From positions 2,371,954 to 2,435,953 of the forward strand of contig NZ_KB976987.1 in assembly GCF_000399685.1 (NCBI RefSeq): a stretch of DNA of 64,000 nucleotides, written 5' to 3'. Under the pieces are notes generated by a model. The model saw only the letters and a program-made list of their open reading frames with translations, was not told the origin of the DNA and made no database searches. The DNA is from Acinetobacter pittii ANC 4050 (GTDB lineage Bacteria; Pseudomonadota; Gammaproteobacteria; Pseudomonadales; Moraxellaceae). Of the stretch, positions 27,193 through 38,280 are shown piece by piece. Numbering within the stretch: the first letter of the stretch is position 1; the number at the start of each line of letters is the position of its first letter. The position numbers were made by a program, and so were the translations under genes.

Positions 27193-28856
27193 TTTGTTCT
27201 ATAATTTAACCCGAGTACTGTAACTTTGGTATTGGTTTTAACATCCAAACCGGCATAAGGGTTTAACAGGATATTATCAACTCCTGTTTTATTAGATAAG
27301 GTACTAGTCCCTGCTGGAATATTATCGCGGCTACGTAAGAAACCAACTGAAAGATCCAAATCTGTATCTGCATCAAAACGATATCCAATACCCAAACCAA
27401 ATAATTGTGCATTATTAATTGGAATCATAGTGTTGCGTTTATCATTGGGAATAGCACTAGCACGAGGTTCATAACCTGCACGTAACTTCAAACGATCTGT
27501 TGCCGAATACTCTAAACCAATACCCCAACTCCATGGTGAAGTAAACTTTAAAGGTAATCCTAATGAAGCATCTGTCACATCATTTGATAAAAGTTTGGCA
27601 ACTTTGAGTAAGGTAATCTGTCGATCAAATTCAAATTTGAACTTATCCCATGCCGAATAGTCTGTCCAACCCACGTCAAAATTAACTTGCAAATCAGGGA
27701 ATATTTTATATTTAATCCCTGCCTGAAAATGTGCAGGATATTCCAAGTCCATCGCGGCCAAACCAGACTCAGAGTTTGGTACATTTCCCGGTAAACCGAG
27801 AATAGCGGCCAGAACCTGACCTGTAGCTGAGGAGTTTAAGCCTTTAATTAATTCTTGAGGAGCCTTAGCATTATTAATCAGGTATTTCCCTTTCATACGC
27901 ATTTTAGCCGCGCTTTGGTAAACCATACCAAAGCCAAAATCGTCCGTTGGTTCCCACATTAACCCCAAGTTATAGCTTGGGCTTAAAGACTGCTCCATAG
28001 AAACTTGCAGTGACCCCATTTTCTTAAAAGGGTCCATCCCTTCTTGAGTATTACATAAACCAAATAACAATAGATTAGTGATCATATCGTTATTGTCTTT
28101 AAACGGCCCACATACGACGTCATCAACCATACGCAATACCCCAATCATATCATTGGGAAAACGCAAATCAGTTTTCATAGCAAGAGCGTTATAAGACATA
28201 CCAACCGAAGCACCGATCGATAAATGATCATTTACTTGATAACCAAAAGATGGAGATAAATAAGTAATCCGCTCAACAGCCACCTGCTGCCCCATGAAGT
28301 TTCCAGCGTTACCATTTTCTGCGCCGAAGCCTGCAATTAAGGGTGCATAAATTGCTGTAGCATAGGTCAACTTTGAACCTGGAGGTTTATAAGCAATTCC
28401 TGCAGTTGGAGCAGCTAATGGATAGCCAGCTCCCAGATCAACCATTTTTTTTAGAATCGGTACATATAAGCTGGCATATTCAACATCACCACGTACAGGT
28501 CCTTTAAAATCAGTACAAATATTGGCTGTAACTTCTGGACCATCATTACAAACAAGAGGGTCATCTGAGTAGCCAAAAACGTTATAACCTGGAGGTGCCG
28601 AGAACTCACGTTGAATATCAAAGTTCGCTAGAATTCCTTGGACATCTGTCTGTAACCCATCAATTTTTGCTAAAGCTGCTGGGTTAAAGTGAACTGCACT
28701 AATACCAGGGGGATCTGCAGTTACTGCATTCCCCATCGAAAGTGAACGAATATCAACAGCTAGGTTTTGTCCTAATTGAGCATTGGCAAAGCTAGAAAAA
28801 CCGGAGATAACAATTGCCGCCGTTAAAGGACATAATTTAGGATATTTCACCTGCAT
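27186..28856 (-). CDS. filD: FilD, FadL/OmpP1-family outer-membrane protein
   Basis: A 556-residue beta-barrel of the FadL family. It has a signal peptide (ISGFSSFANA then Q) and the FadL opening AVDIRSLSMGNAVTADPPGISAVHFNPAALA, where the NPA motif is diagnostic. Many alternating strands end in a terminal aromatic (NYRTKW). FadL proteins pass hydrophobic molecules across the outer membrane. AAGGAG lies only 2 nt before ATG 28856 but 8 nt before an in-frame GTG at 28850, which could be the true start. The 3' end overlaps filE by 7 bp. Confidence 0.88.
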   Translation of the reverse strand: MQVKYPKLCPLTAAIVISGFSSFANAQLGQNLAVDIRSLSMGNAVTADPPGISAVHFNPAALAKIDGLQTDVQGILANFDIQREFSAPPGYNVFGYSDDPLVCNDGPEVTANICTDFKGPVRGDVEYASLYVPILKKMVDLGAGYPLAAPTAGIAYKPPGSKLTYATAIYAPLIAGFGAENGNAGNFMGQQVAVERITYLSPSFGYQVNDHLSIGASVGMSYNALAMKTDLRFPNDMIGVLRMVDDVVCGPFKDNNDMITNLLLFGLCNTQEGMDPFKKMGSLQVSMEQSLSPSYNLGLMWEPTDDFGFGMVYQSAAKMRMKGKYLINNAKAPQELIKGLNSSATGQVLAAILGLPGNVPNSESGLAAMDLEYPAHFQAGIKYKIFPDLQVNFDVGWTDYSAWDKFKFEFDRQITLLKVAKLLSNDVTDASLGLPLKFTSPWSWGIGLEYSATDRLKLRAGYEPRASAIPNDKRNTMIPINNAQLFGLGIGYRFDADTDLDLSVGFLRSRDNIPAGTSTLSNKTGVDNILLNPYAGLDVKTNTKVTVLGLNYRTKW

Positions 28857-28862
28857 ATCTCC

Positions 28863-30041
28863 TTATTTGGTTTTTTTGCCAAAGCCTATAAAATCTAGTG
28901 GGAAAGACAAACCAAGCGAAACATCTGGTGCATCTTCAGTTAAACCAATCCCTACCGTACCATTAACGATTGTTTCAGGTGAAACACGTACACCTAAAGC
29001 AAAAGACAACATTGCACTACTTTGGTCTGGCGACTTATATGCCTCACCGTTCTCGAACTGGAATTCTGCATCCATGTTGAAACTTTGTTGATATGACATG
29101 GTTAAAGACACGTCATAGTTAAATGAATAAGCAAAACCGAATGAAAAACCGCCACTAATGCCTGGGTCAAAAGAAGTTAACGTCCTCGAACCTCGTGCCT
29201 GATTTAAACCTGTTTCTTTAAAACCATAATTGGCAGATGCCGATGCAAATAACACAACTGGATCGATATATTTACGGGTACTTGCTCCCACCCCAACAGA
29301 GTAATAACCCTTACCAGTTGAAAGCTCATCTAAACCAATTTCATAAGGACTATCGCCAGTTTTTGTTGATAGGTTACCAAATAATACCAATGGCAAACGG
29401 CCTTGCTTTAATGGGAAAGGTTCCCAGCGTGCCCCTAAAGAAATATCACCCAAACCAGCTGCAGTTGTATCTCGAACAATTTCAGACTTCGCAACGAAAG
29501 GAACGGTTGCAGATAATGTTAAGTTGTCCAATACACCATATTGAACAGTAAAACTATTCGTTAAAGTATGGTTCGCATCTTCTTCAATACGTAAACGGTT
29601 GAGTTGAGAAGAATTATCAGCTAAAGCTAAATCAATTCGAGTATCACGGTAATAGGTATAATCGAGATCGTAATAAGCTGAGAATACGCCTCTTTTAATC
29701 AATGAATATTGTCGCTCATTCGAAGTAAATACTTCTTGCAAATTTGTTTCTTGAGTCGCATCACCTTCTTTCTTCTGTAAGGCAGTTGCGGCTTGATCAG
29801 CTCCAGTATTTGCAGGTGTAGAAGCAGGTTCAGTAGTTACAACGTCTGTGGCTGGAGTCGTACTCACTTCCTGGGCTGAATCTGTGGCTGGAGTTACTTC
29901 TGCTGTTGTACTCGCTTCAGAAACAGCTGTAGTATTTTGTTCATCTGCTTGTTGTGCAACTTGATCATCTGCATAAAGTGTACCCGTAATGGCACTTATA
30001 CTTAATGCCAATACACTCATCTTCATCCATTGATTATTCAT
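28863..30041 (-). CDS. filC: FilC, outer-membrane channel-like beta-barrel with Ala/Thr-rich N-terminus
   Basis: About 392 residues. A signal peptide (MKMSVLALSISAITGTLYA) precedes an Ala/Thr/Glu-rich low-complexity stretch (about residues 28-90), then a barrel of the Phenol_MetA_deg/transporter type (GLGDISLGARWEPF, TVPFVAK, SFDPGISGGFSFGF). The layout of an N-terminal periplasmic extension plus barrel recalls the amyloid exporter FapF of Pseudomonas. ATG 30041 has GGTGGG 8 nt upstream; a GTG at 30053 is also in frame. It lies 6 bp upstream of filD. Export of FilA is my inference. Confidence 0.84.
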   Translation of the reverse strand: MNNQWMKMSVLALSISAITGTLYADDQVAQQADEQNTTAVSEASTTAEVTPATDSAQEVSTTPATDVVTTEPASTPANTGADQAATALQKKEGDATQETNLQEVFTSNERQYSLIKRGVFSAYYDLDYTYYRDTRIDLALADNSSQLNRLRIEEDANHTLTNSFTVQYGVLDNLTLSATVPFVAKSEIVRDTTAAGLGDISLGARWEPFPLKQGRLPLVLFGNLSTKTGDSPYEIGLDELSTGKGYYSVGVGASTRKYIDPVVLFASASANYGFKETGLNQARGSRTLTSFDPGISGGFSFGFAYSFNYDVSLTMSYQQSFNMDAEFQFENGEAYKSPDQSSAMLSFALGVRVSPETIVNGTVGIGLTEDAPDVSLGLSFPLDFIGFGKKTK

Positions 30042-30086
30042 GTTTATTCCCACCTAATGTATTTATTTTACTCAATTCATATTTGA

Positions 30087-30920
30087 TTATTTACGCTTAT
30101 AGTAAAGACGCATATATGTTTCAATTGGCTGATTATAAGTTGCAGAATTTGGGTCTTTATCTAATACCCGGCGCATGGTTGATGCTTTATTTGCTAAACG
30201 GTCATAATTGAATGTTGGATATTGCACATCCACAAAGGCATAACGGTTAACAGTCGCATCTTCCACATGACGCATATCTGAATCTTTTAGAGCCAATAAG
30301 TCTTTACGCTGCGGTTCAGGAACAGAAATAACAAATAATGTATTATTATCCCAAACCTCTTTAAAACGATTTTCATCAAAGCTGATATTCCCTAATGCTG
30401 GGTCAGCAACATATACACGTCCATCTTTATAAGCTTTATATACGACAAAATGCTTAAAACCAGCATAAGAAATTGGAACAATCGCAGGTTGTCCAAGATT
30501 GACTAAATCCGAAAATTCTCCACGGTACCCCCCACTTTCTAAACCAATAGCAGTTACAAAGCGCTTCATATCAAGTAAAGAGAAACTTCGACGCTCAATA
30601 ATACGTTGATATTCGCCATATTGTAGTAAGCCGCTCATGGTCTGCTGTTCAGTCAAACTCGTTCCCACATAACCATTTAAAAGTGTCGTAAGAGCAGCTG
30701 AACCACAGCTATAGTCATAAGCTTGTCGAACAATACCTCGAAACTGATCTTCTACAGCTGGTTTAATTTGAACTGGTTCAATATGATTACGGCGAAAAGA
30801 TAAATTACGTGAATCGGCGGTCTCTGTATAATAAACAGTTCCCGGTGGCTTTTTTTCTATTTCGAAGGCTTCTGTCGCAAAGTAATATATCAATGCTGAG
30901 CCTAAAGCAATCTCTAACAT
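30087..30920 (-). CDS. filB: FilB, stand-alone C39-family cysteine peptidase
   Basis: About 277 residues. A hydrophobic N-terminus (MLEIALGSALIYYFATEA) is a signal or anchor. The C39 domain shows an intact active site: Gln about 66, Cys about 72 in DYSCGSAAL, His about 157 in GFKHFVVYKA and Asp about 173 in YVADPALG. C39 enzymes normally cut after double-Gly leaders; here there is no fused ABC transporter. FapD of the Pseudomonas amyloid operon is a similar lone C39 protein. The start is ATG 30920; an in-frame GTG is at 30926. Its target in the fil system is not known. Confidence 0.86.
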   Translation of the reverse strand: MLEIALGSALIYYFATEAFEIEKKPPGTVYYTETADSRNLSFRRNHIEPVQIKPAVEDQFRGIVRQAYDYSCGSAALTTLLNGYVGTSLTEQQTMSGLLQYGEYQRIIERRSFSLLDMKRFVTAIGLESGGYRGEFSDLVNLGQPAIVPISYAGFKHFVVYKAYKDGRVYVADPALGNISFDENRFKEVWDNNTLFVISVPEPQRKDLLALKDSDMRHVEDATVNRYAFVDVQYPTFNYDRLANKASTMRRVLDKDPNSATYNQPIETYMRLYYKRK

Positions 30921-31220
30921 AAGCACTTGTTCTAAATGGTGGCCTAACCGGCCTTATTCATTTTATTCTTAGAGCAATAGCTCTACATCCCTGTGTGTTG
31001 AAGATACCTTTTTTTTTTGAAAAAAACAGCCTTTTTTTACTTTTTTTTGATGAACGTTTAGTTTTATAAAAATAGAGAGACTTTTATACTTAATTTAATT
31101 TAATTCTTAAATTTAATAACTTATTTTGATCAATAAAAATATTTTTATATATAATAAAATTAGGTAATTAATAAATTAAAAAAGCGCGTATTAAACGCGC
31201 TTTTTAATTAAATACTCAGA
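30921..31220. other. filA-filB intergenic region with homopolymer tracts
   Basis: About 300 bp. It holds a terminator next to filA (31178-31206), a very AT-rich stretch (31055-31177), and a 40-bp block of runs: T10 (31009-31018), A7 (31020-31026), T7 (31032-31038) and T8 (31041-31048). No reading frame is credible. Confidence 0.7.
31178..31206 (-). terminator. Terminator between filA and filB
   Basis: AAAAAAGCGCG at 31178-31188 and CGCGCTTTTT at 31196-31205 form the stem around about 7 nt. It lies just after the filA stop, so filB-filF transcription depends on read-through or a separate promoter. Confidence 0.85.
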
Positions 31221-32072
31221 TTAGTGGCCTGAGATTGTAATTGTAGAAGTCCCTACATTTAAACCTTGGATTTCAACATCACCAATTGAAGCGGCAGTAT
31301 TAGAACCCAAATGTACGCCTTGTACATAAACATTCATACCTTGAGCACTATTATTCTGAATTTTTAAGCCTGTTGGTACAACTGAAATGTTAGCATCAAC
31401 ATCTAAATCACCAGTTGTGTTACCCGCACCGCGAACCATAACTTTATCTAAGAAGATTTCACCACCACCGGCAGCGTCATTAATACCAAAATTAGATAAA
31501 GTTAAACCACCCTGTAAGCTTGAATTTACTTTAATCATTGCTCCTTGTGGAGTGGAACCTAATTGTACATTCGCTGAAATTGCGCCTAGAGACAAATCTA
31601 AACCAGAGATAATTTCAGTTGGAGCAGTTTCAGTAATACCACGTACAGCAGTAGTTGTATTTAAAGTACCAGATGTTCCTACACCAATTGAACCAACACT
31701 TACATCAACTGCACCAACATTTGCAGCAACGTTTAAAAACGCGCCGTTTGTACCCGAAGCACCAACGCTGTCAATTTTAAGGTCTAACAAATTAGCAGTT
31801 TGATCAACCTGTGTAACAGATACTCCGCTTACTACAATCGCACCCGCAGTTGCTGCAGCACCTGTAATGCCTGTAGCAGGATCTAGACCATCATTATCAT
31901 GAATAAATACTTTATCGATAGAAATACCGCCAGCACCTAAAGCGATACCGATGTTAATACCATCTTGACCTGTAGCAGCACTAAGCGCAGCATCGTCCAT
32001 TGACTGCATTGCCATTGCATTTGCACTGATAGCTAAAGAAGAAACTAAAGCAAGTTTAGTGAACATTTTCAT
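31221..32072 (-). CDS. filA: FilA, exported Gly-rich beta-structured protein (putative fibre subunit)
   Basis: About 283 residues. The signal peptide is MKMFTKLALVSSLAISANAMA, then MQSMDDAALSAATGQDGINIGI, a start shared with DUF6160-type proteins. The mature protein is very rich in Gly, Val, Ile, Ser, Asn and Thr with alternating hydrophobic residues, has no Cys and is acidic, as in beta-helical or amyloid-like proteins. GGGAG lies 8 nt before ATG 32072. It is first in the locus and closed by a terminator, fitting a protein made in excess. It is annotated elsewhere as pilus assembly protein, but shows no pilin motif. Confidence 0.83.
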   Translation of the reverse strand: MKMFTKLALVSSLAISANAMAMQSMDDAALSAATGQDGINIGIALGAGGISIDKVFIHDNDGLDPATGITGAAATAGAIVVSGVSVTQVDQTANLLDLKIDSVGASGTNGAFLNVAANVGAVDVSVGSIGVGTSGTLNTTTAVRGITETAPTEIISGLDLSLGAISANVQLGSTPQGAMIKVNSSLQGGLTLSNFGINDAAGGGEIFLDKVMVRGAGNTTGDLDVDANISVVPTGLKIQNNSAQGMNVYVQGVHLGSNTAASIGDVEIQGLNVGTSTITISGH

Positions 32073-32427
32073 TGAGCACTCTCCCAAGAGCATTTATTTT
32101 TTGACTTTAACCACTCTCATTGTCTCAAGTCGCATTTTTCTTTATATGGCAACCGAAACTTCCAATCCTTGAGTAGTTTTGCTTAGCAATTACTAAATTA
32201 CATGTACGTTACTTTTTGTTCAACTAGTGTTGTGCATTTTTTGCCAATTACCCGACAAACGGTACACCTTAGGTTTTACTTCATAAATGCTCATAAACAT
32301 ATAAAATCTTAAGCTGTAATTGTGCTTGTTTTATCAGCAAAAAGTTTCCCATATAAAAGTCTTCCTCCTGATGAACTATGACTTGTAGTAAACTATGTTC
32401 TCTCATTAACCACTATCCTATTTAAAA
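32073..32427. other. Divergent promoter region between filA and pabB
   Basis: 355 bp, AT-rich. Promoters of both filA and pabB must be here. I found TATAAA-like boxes (minus strand near 32145, plus strand near 32352) but no well-spaced -35 partner, and no coding frame. Confidence 0.4.
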
Positions 32428-33780
32428 ATGTCTCAGTTAAAGAAAAAAATCTCTTTACATGGTAAAAGTGCTGCCGATATTTTAAAAAAGTTACAAGGGT
32501 TAACTGGGCTTGTTTATTTAAATGACAATAACAATCCAATTATTGGATTTCTTCCTAAAAAATATATTCTTTTTCAAGATGAAAGTTATCTAGAGTTTCA
32601 ACATCAAAATTTTAATGAATATAGAAATATATCAAAATTAAATCACTTAATAGACTTTGCCCAATTTAAAGAGAATAATTCACAAGTAAATATTAACGCT
32701 ACAACAAGTTTTACAGGGGGTTATATTGGTTTTATCAGTTATGATTTTTCTGCTCATCAGTTTATTGATATACGAAATGATATACAGCCCGCTTTATTCT
32801 TAGGACAATATGGTTCTTTTTTAAAATATATAGATAATGATTGGTATTTTTTTAGTGATGAACCAGATGCACTTGAGCTATTCTCATATCTTGAAAATAG
32901 AATAGAGAATTCTATTTCTAATCATTCTAAAAATATATTTGAATTAAAAACCACTATTCAGCCAAGGTGGTCTAAAAAACAATATTTTGATGCTTTTTAT
33001 AAAATACAAGAATATATTAAAGCTGGTGATTGCTATCAAATTAATTTAACCCAAGAATTTAAAGCTGATTTCAAAGGATCTTTATTAAATAAAGCAGCAG
33101 ATTTATGGAGTCTTACTAATGCACCATATGCAGGTTATTTAAAATTAGATAATTTTGAATTATTAAGTTGTTCCCCAGAGCTTTTTATTGAGTTCAATCA
33201 AAATAAACAAATTAAGACAAGACCTATTAAAGGAACAATGCCTCGCTATAAAAATGTAGAAAAAGATTTTATTTCAAAACAAACCTTAAAAAACTCTCAA
33301 AAAGATCAGGCAGAGAATGTCATGATCGTTGATTTATTACGTAATGATTTGAGCATTTATGCCAATACAGGATCAGTAAAAACAACAAAACTATTTGAGA
33401 TTGAAAGTTTCAATCAAGTACATCACATGGTAAGCGAAATCGTTGCGACCCTTAAAGATGATGTTAATCCTATGCAAATGCTGCTCTCTGCCTTACCTGG
33501 AGGATCAATCACAGGTGCTCCGAAAATTCGGGCAATGCAGATTATTGAAGAGTTAGAGGAAGCAGCAAGAGGTGCATATTGCGGGACATTGGGCTATTTC
33601 AATTTTGATGGGACAGGCCGCTGGAATATTCTTATCCGTAGTTTTCAACAATATCAAAATCAGCTTTCTTTATGGGCTGGTGGTGGTATTACAATTGCAT
33701 CAAATGCTGAAGCGGAATATCAAGAGAGTCTTGATAAAGTCTCTGCTATGCTGAACCTAATGAACAGCACAGCAGAGTAA
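32428..33780 (+). CDS. pabB: Aminodeoxychorismate synthase component I
   Basis: A 450-residue chorismate-binding enzyme that makes 4-amino-4-deoxychorismate for folate synthesis. The PIKGT motif (with the catalytic Lys that separates PabB from anthranilate synthase) is seen in TRPIKGTMPR. Other marks are AGDCYQINLTQ, MIVDLLRNDL, LPGGSITGAPKIRAM and LWAGGGITIAS. The N-terminal domain is diverged. The gene is distinctly AT-rich in its first half compared with neighbours. No convincing Shine-Dalgarno precedes the ATG. It is convergent with hisC, 3 bp apart. Confidence 0.93.
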   Translation: MSQLKKKISLHGKSAADILKKLQGLTGLVYLNDNNNPIIGFLPKKYILFQDESYLEFQHQNFNEYRNISKLNHLIDFAQFKENNSQVNINATTSFTGGYIGFISYDFSAHQFIDIRNDIQPALFLGQYGSFLKYIDNDWYFFSDEPDALELFSYLENRIENSISNHSKNIFELKTTIQPRWSKKQYFDAFYKIQEYIKAGDCYQINLTQEFKADFKGSLLNKAADLWSLTNAPYAGYLKLDNFELLSCSPELFIEFNQNKQIKTRPIKGTMPRYKNVEKDFISKQTLKNSQKDQAENVMIVDLLRNDLSIYANTGSVKTTKLFEIESFNQVHHMVSEIVATLKDDVNPMQMLLSALPGGSITGAPKIRAMQIIEELEEAARGAYCGTLGYFNFDGTGRWNILIRSFQQYQNQLSLWAGGGITIASNAEAEYQESLDKVSAMLNLMNSTAE

Positions 33781-33783
33781 AAT

Positions 33784-34869
33784 TTAGAGAATATCTTGTT
33801 TTAATGTTTGTACTAAACGCTCATTTTGCTCGTCAGTCCCTACTGTAATCCGTAAGAATTGATTAATACGCGGCTTATTGAAATAGCGCACAATAATGCC
33901 CTGCTCACGTAATTGCTGTGCAAGTTGACCTGCATCATGCAATGAATGTGAAGCAAAAATAAAGTTCGCTTTAGATGGCAAAACTTTAAAGCCTAAAGTA
34001 GTTAAATCATCTACTAGCTTTTCACGACTAGAAATAACTTTCTGGCATTGCTCTTCAAAATAAGCTTGATCTTCAAAAGACGCTACAGCTGCTGCAATTG
34101 CAAAACGGTCAATAGGATATGAATTAAAACTATTTTTGACAGCTTCAAGAGCTGCAATTAAATGAGGCTGAGCAATCGCGAAGCCAACGCGCAAACCAGC
34201 AAGAGACCGAGATTTTGAAGTTGTTTGGCACACCACCAAATTCTCATAGCGGCTTACCAAACTAACAGCGGATTCTGCACCAAAATCAACATAAGCTTCA
34301 TCAATCACAACCACTCGATTTGGATTCGCTTTTAAGATTTGTTCAATTTCTTGCAAGCCGAGGGCAATACTTGTTGGTGCATTAGGGTTCGTAATAATAA
34401 CTCCCCCATTTGGTTGCACATAATCCTTAACGTCTATCTCAAAATTCTCATTGAGTGGAAGTTCTTTAGTTTTTGTTCCAAAGAACTGACTATAAACTGG
34501 ATAAAAACTATAAGTGATATCTGGATACAGAATCGGTTCATCTTGAAGAAAAAATGCTTTAAAAATATGAGCAAGTACTTCATCTGAACCATTACCAACG
34601 AAAACTTGAGATACTTCAATATTCTGTTGTTTAGCAATTGCTTGCTTTAAAGCTGTTGCATCTGGATCGGGATATAAACGCAATGCATCAGCTTGTTGAG
34701 TTAAAACAGCTTGAACTGCTTCAACTACTTTTGGTGATGGTGGATATGGATTTTCATTCGTATTGAGTTTCAATAAATTCTGAATTTTAGGCTGCTCACC
34801 CGGAACATAAGGTTCCAATTCACGAACTTCTGGACTCCAAAAGCGCATTTGTGCTGTAGATAAAGTCAT
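33784..34869 (-). CDS. hisC: Histidinol-phosphate aminotransferase
   Basis: A 361-residue fold-type I PLP enzyme that converts imidazole acetol phosphate to histidinol phosphate. Motifs include [20 protein letters not shown], the NPNAPTS loop, DEAYVDFG and the PLP-Lys segment [16 protein letters not shown]. It is the last gene of the murA-hisG-hisD-hisC run, but a terminator lies between hisD and this gene, so its expression may be attenuated or need its own promoter. Confidence 0.95.
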   Translation of the reverse strand: MTLSTAQMRFWSPEVRELEPYVPGEQPKIQNLLKLNTNENPYPPSPKVVEAVQAVLTQQADALRLYPDPDATALKQAIAKQQNIEVSQVFVGNGSDEVLAHIFKAFFLQDEPILYPDITYSFYPVYSQFFGTKTKELPLNENFEIDVKDYVQPNGGVIITNPNAPTSIALGLQEIEQILKANPNRVVVIDEAYVDFGAESAVSLVSRYENLVVCQTTSKSRSLAGLRVGFAIAQPHLIAALEAVKNSFNSYPIDRFAIAAAVASFEDQAYFEEQCQKVISSREKLVDDLTTLGFKVLPSKANFIFASHSLHDAGQLAQQLREQGIIVRYFNKPRINQFLRITVGTDEQNERLVQTLKQDIL

Positions 34870-34879
34870 GGTCTTATCT

Positions 34880-34904
34880 CAAAAAAGGGCTGAAAATCAG
34901 CCCT
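34880..34904 (-). terminator. Terminator between hisD and hisC
   Basis: AGGGCTG and CAGCCCT form a 7-bp stem with a 5-nt loop. On the minus strand TTTTTT follows, only 11 bp before the hisC start at 34869. Confidence 0.78.
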
Positions 34905-34938
34905 GAGTAATAATTAAAAAACTACAAGGTTTATAAAC

Positions 34939-36228
34939 TTATTGATAACGATAGCGAGCTGAGCGTGCATGGGCATCCAAGTTCTCTTGGACAGCTAATA
35001 TGTCGGCTGTTTTAGCTAACGTTTTAACCCCATCTTTCGAACACATAATCAAGCTCGAACGCTTTTGGAAATCATAAACGCCTAAAGGAGAAGAAAAACG
35101 AGCTGTTCCAGAAGTTGGCAATACATGGTTTGGACCTGCACAATAGTCACCAATTGCTTCAGGTGTATAACGTCCCATGAAAATTGCTCCAGCATGACGA
35201 ATATGTTCGCTCATGGCTTCGGCATCATCCAAGCAAAGTTCTAAATGCTCTGGTGCAACCTGATTAATCAATTCAATTGCTTCTGCACGGTCTTTGACTA
35301 ATACCAAAGCACCACGGTTTTCAATCGAAGTTCGAGCAATATCTGCCTTTGGCAATTCATTTAAATGCTTTTCAATTGCCAACTCGACTGCATTAAGCAA
35401 AGCTTCATCTGGAGTAATAAAAATAGCTTGAGCGACTGTGTCATGTTCAGCTTGAGATAAAACATCCATAGCTAACCAATCTGCATTATTCTCACCTTCT
35501 GCATATACTAAAATTTCAGAAGGTCCAGCAATCATATCAATGCCGACTTGGCCAAATACAGCACGTTTAGCAGCTGCTACAAAACGATTCCCTGGACCAG
35601 TAATTTTATCTACAGGTGGAATCGTCTGTGTTCCATAAGCCAAAGCTGCTACAGCCTGTGCCCCACCAATAGTGAATACTCGACTAACCCCAGCAAGGTA
35701 AGCTGCCGCAAGGACCAATAGATTCAGTTCACCATTCGGTGCTGGAACAACCATAATAATTTCAGGTACACCTGCAACGTGGGCTGGCACAGCATTCATT
35801 AAAACTGAAGATGGATAAGAGGCTAAACCGCCTGGCACATAAATACCTACACGGTCTAGAGGTGTCACTTTTTGCCCTAAGGTATTGCCCAAATCATCTA
35901 TATAAGTCCAGCTATCTTGCTTCTGAGCCTCATGAAATGTACGAATACGAGCTGCTGCCAACTGAAGAGCATCGCGAATTTCTGGATTTAAATTATCAAA
36001 AGCAGTTTTAAGTTGTTGTTGAGATAATTCTAAATCTGAGAATTGATGCGCTGGATGTCGATCGAACTGTTGAGTGAGCTTTAAAACATGATCATCACCA
36101 TGCTGACGAACATCAGCAATAATTTGATCTACTGTTTGCACTAAATTAAGATCATTTACGGTTTCAAATGCTAAAAGCTCAGCAAAAACCTGTTTGAAGT
36201 TCTGATCTTGAGTCGATAAACGTCGCAT
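34939..36228 (-). CDS. hisD: Histidinol dehydrogenase
   Basis: A 429-residue zinc- and NAD-dependent enzyme that oxidises histidinol to histidine in two steps. Typical stretches are VPGGLASYPSSVLMNAVPA, GGAQAVAALAYGT, GPGNRFVAAAKR, IAGPSEILV, LSQAEHD, APEHLEL and GDYCAGPNHVLPT (zinc and catalytic residues). ATG 36228 (MRRLSTQDQNF) matches family N-termini; an in-frame start at 36261 would add 11 hydrophobic/basic residues and is unlikely. Confidence 0.95.
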   Translation of the reverse strand: MRRLSTQDQNFKQVFAELLAFETVNDLNLVQTVDQIIADVRQHGDDHVLKLTQQFDRHPAHQFSDLELSQQQLKTAFDNLNPEIRDALQLAAARIRTFHEAQKQDSWTYIDDLGNTLGQKVTPLDRVGIYVPGGLASYPSSVLMNAVPAHVAGVPEIIMVVPAPNGELNLLVLAAAYLAGVSRVFTIGGAQAVAALAYGTQTIPPVDKITGPGNRFVAAAKRAVFGQVGIDMIAGPSEILVYAEGENNADWLAMDVLSQAEHDTVAQAIFITPDEALLNAVELAIEKHLNELPKADIARTSIENRGALVLVKDRAEAIELINQVAPEHLELCLDDAEAMSEHIRHAGAIFMGRYTPEAIGDYCAGPNHVLPTSGTARFSSPLGVYDFQKRSSLIMCSKDGVKTLAKTADILAVQENLDAHARSARYRYQ

Positions 36229-36334
36229 CAATTTACCCACAAGGCGAAAAAGAAAAACCAAGTTTACTCTTTTTCTAAGCGCTTGTGGGCATCATCTGAA
36301 GCAACTATCACAAAAGCATGATGGGAAATTGCTT

Positions 36335-38280
<1,946 letters not shown>

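Noticed and set aside
30930..30955. GGCCTAACCGGCC-like inverted element just upstream of filB
   Set aside because: Arms are short and partly overlapping, with no T-run; it is too weak to call an operator or terminator.
31387..31803. 138-codon frame opposite filA
   Set aside because: It is a shadow of the Gly/Val/Thr-rich filA codons, with no ribosome site or recognisable domain.
32225..32260. Possible sigma-54 site before filA (TTGG followed by TGCA)
   Set aside because: The GG and GC elements are 8 bp apart instead of the required 10.
32428..33200. AT-rich first half of pabB as a sign of foreign origin
   Set aside because: The protein is a normal folate enzyme with full motifs, and AT-rich stretches occur elsewhere in this genome, so transfer is not supported.
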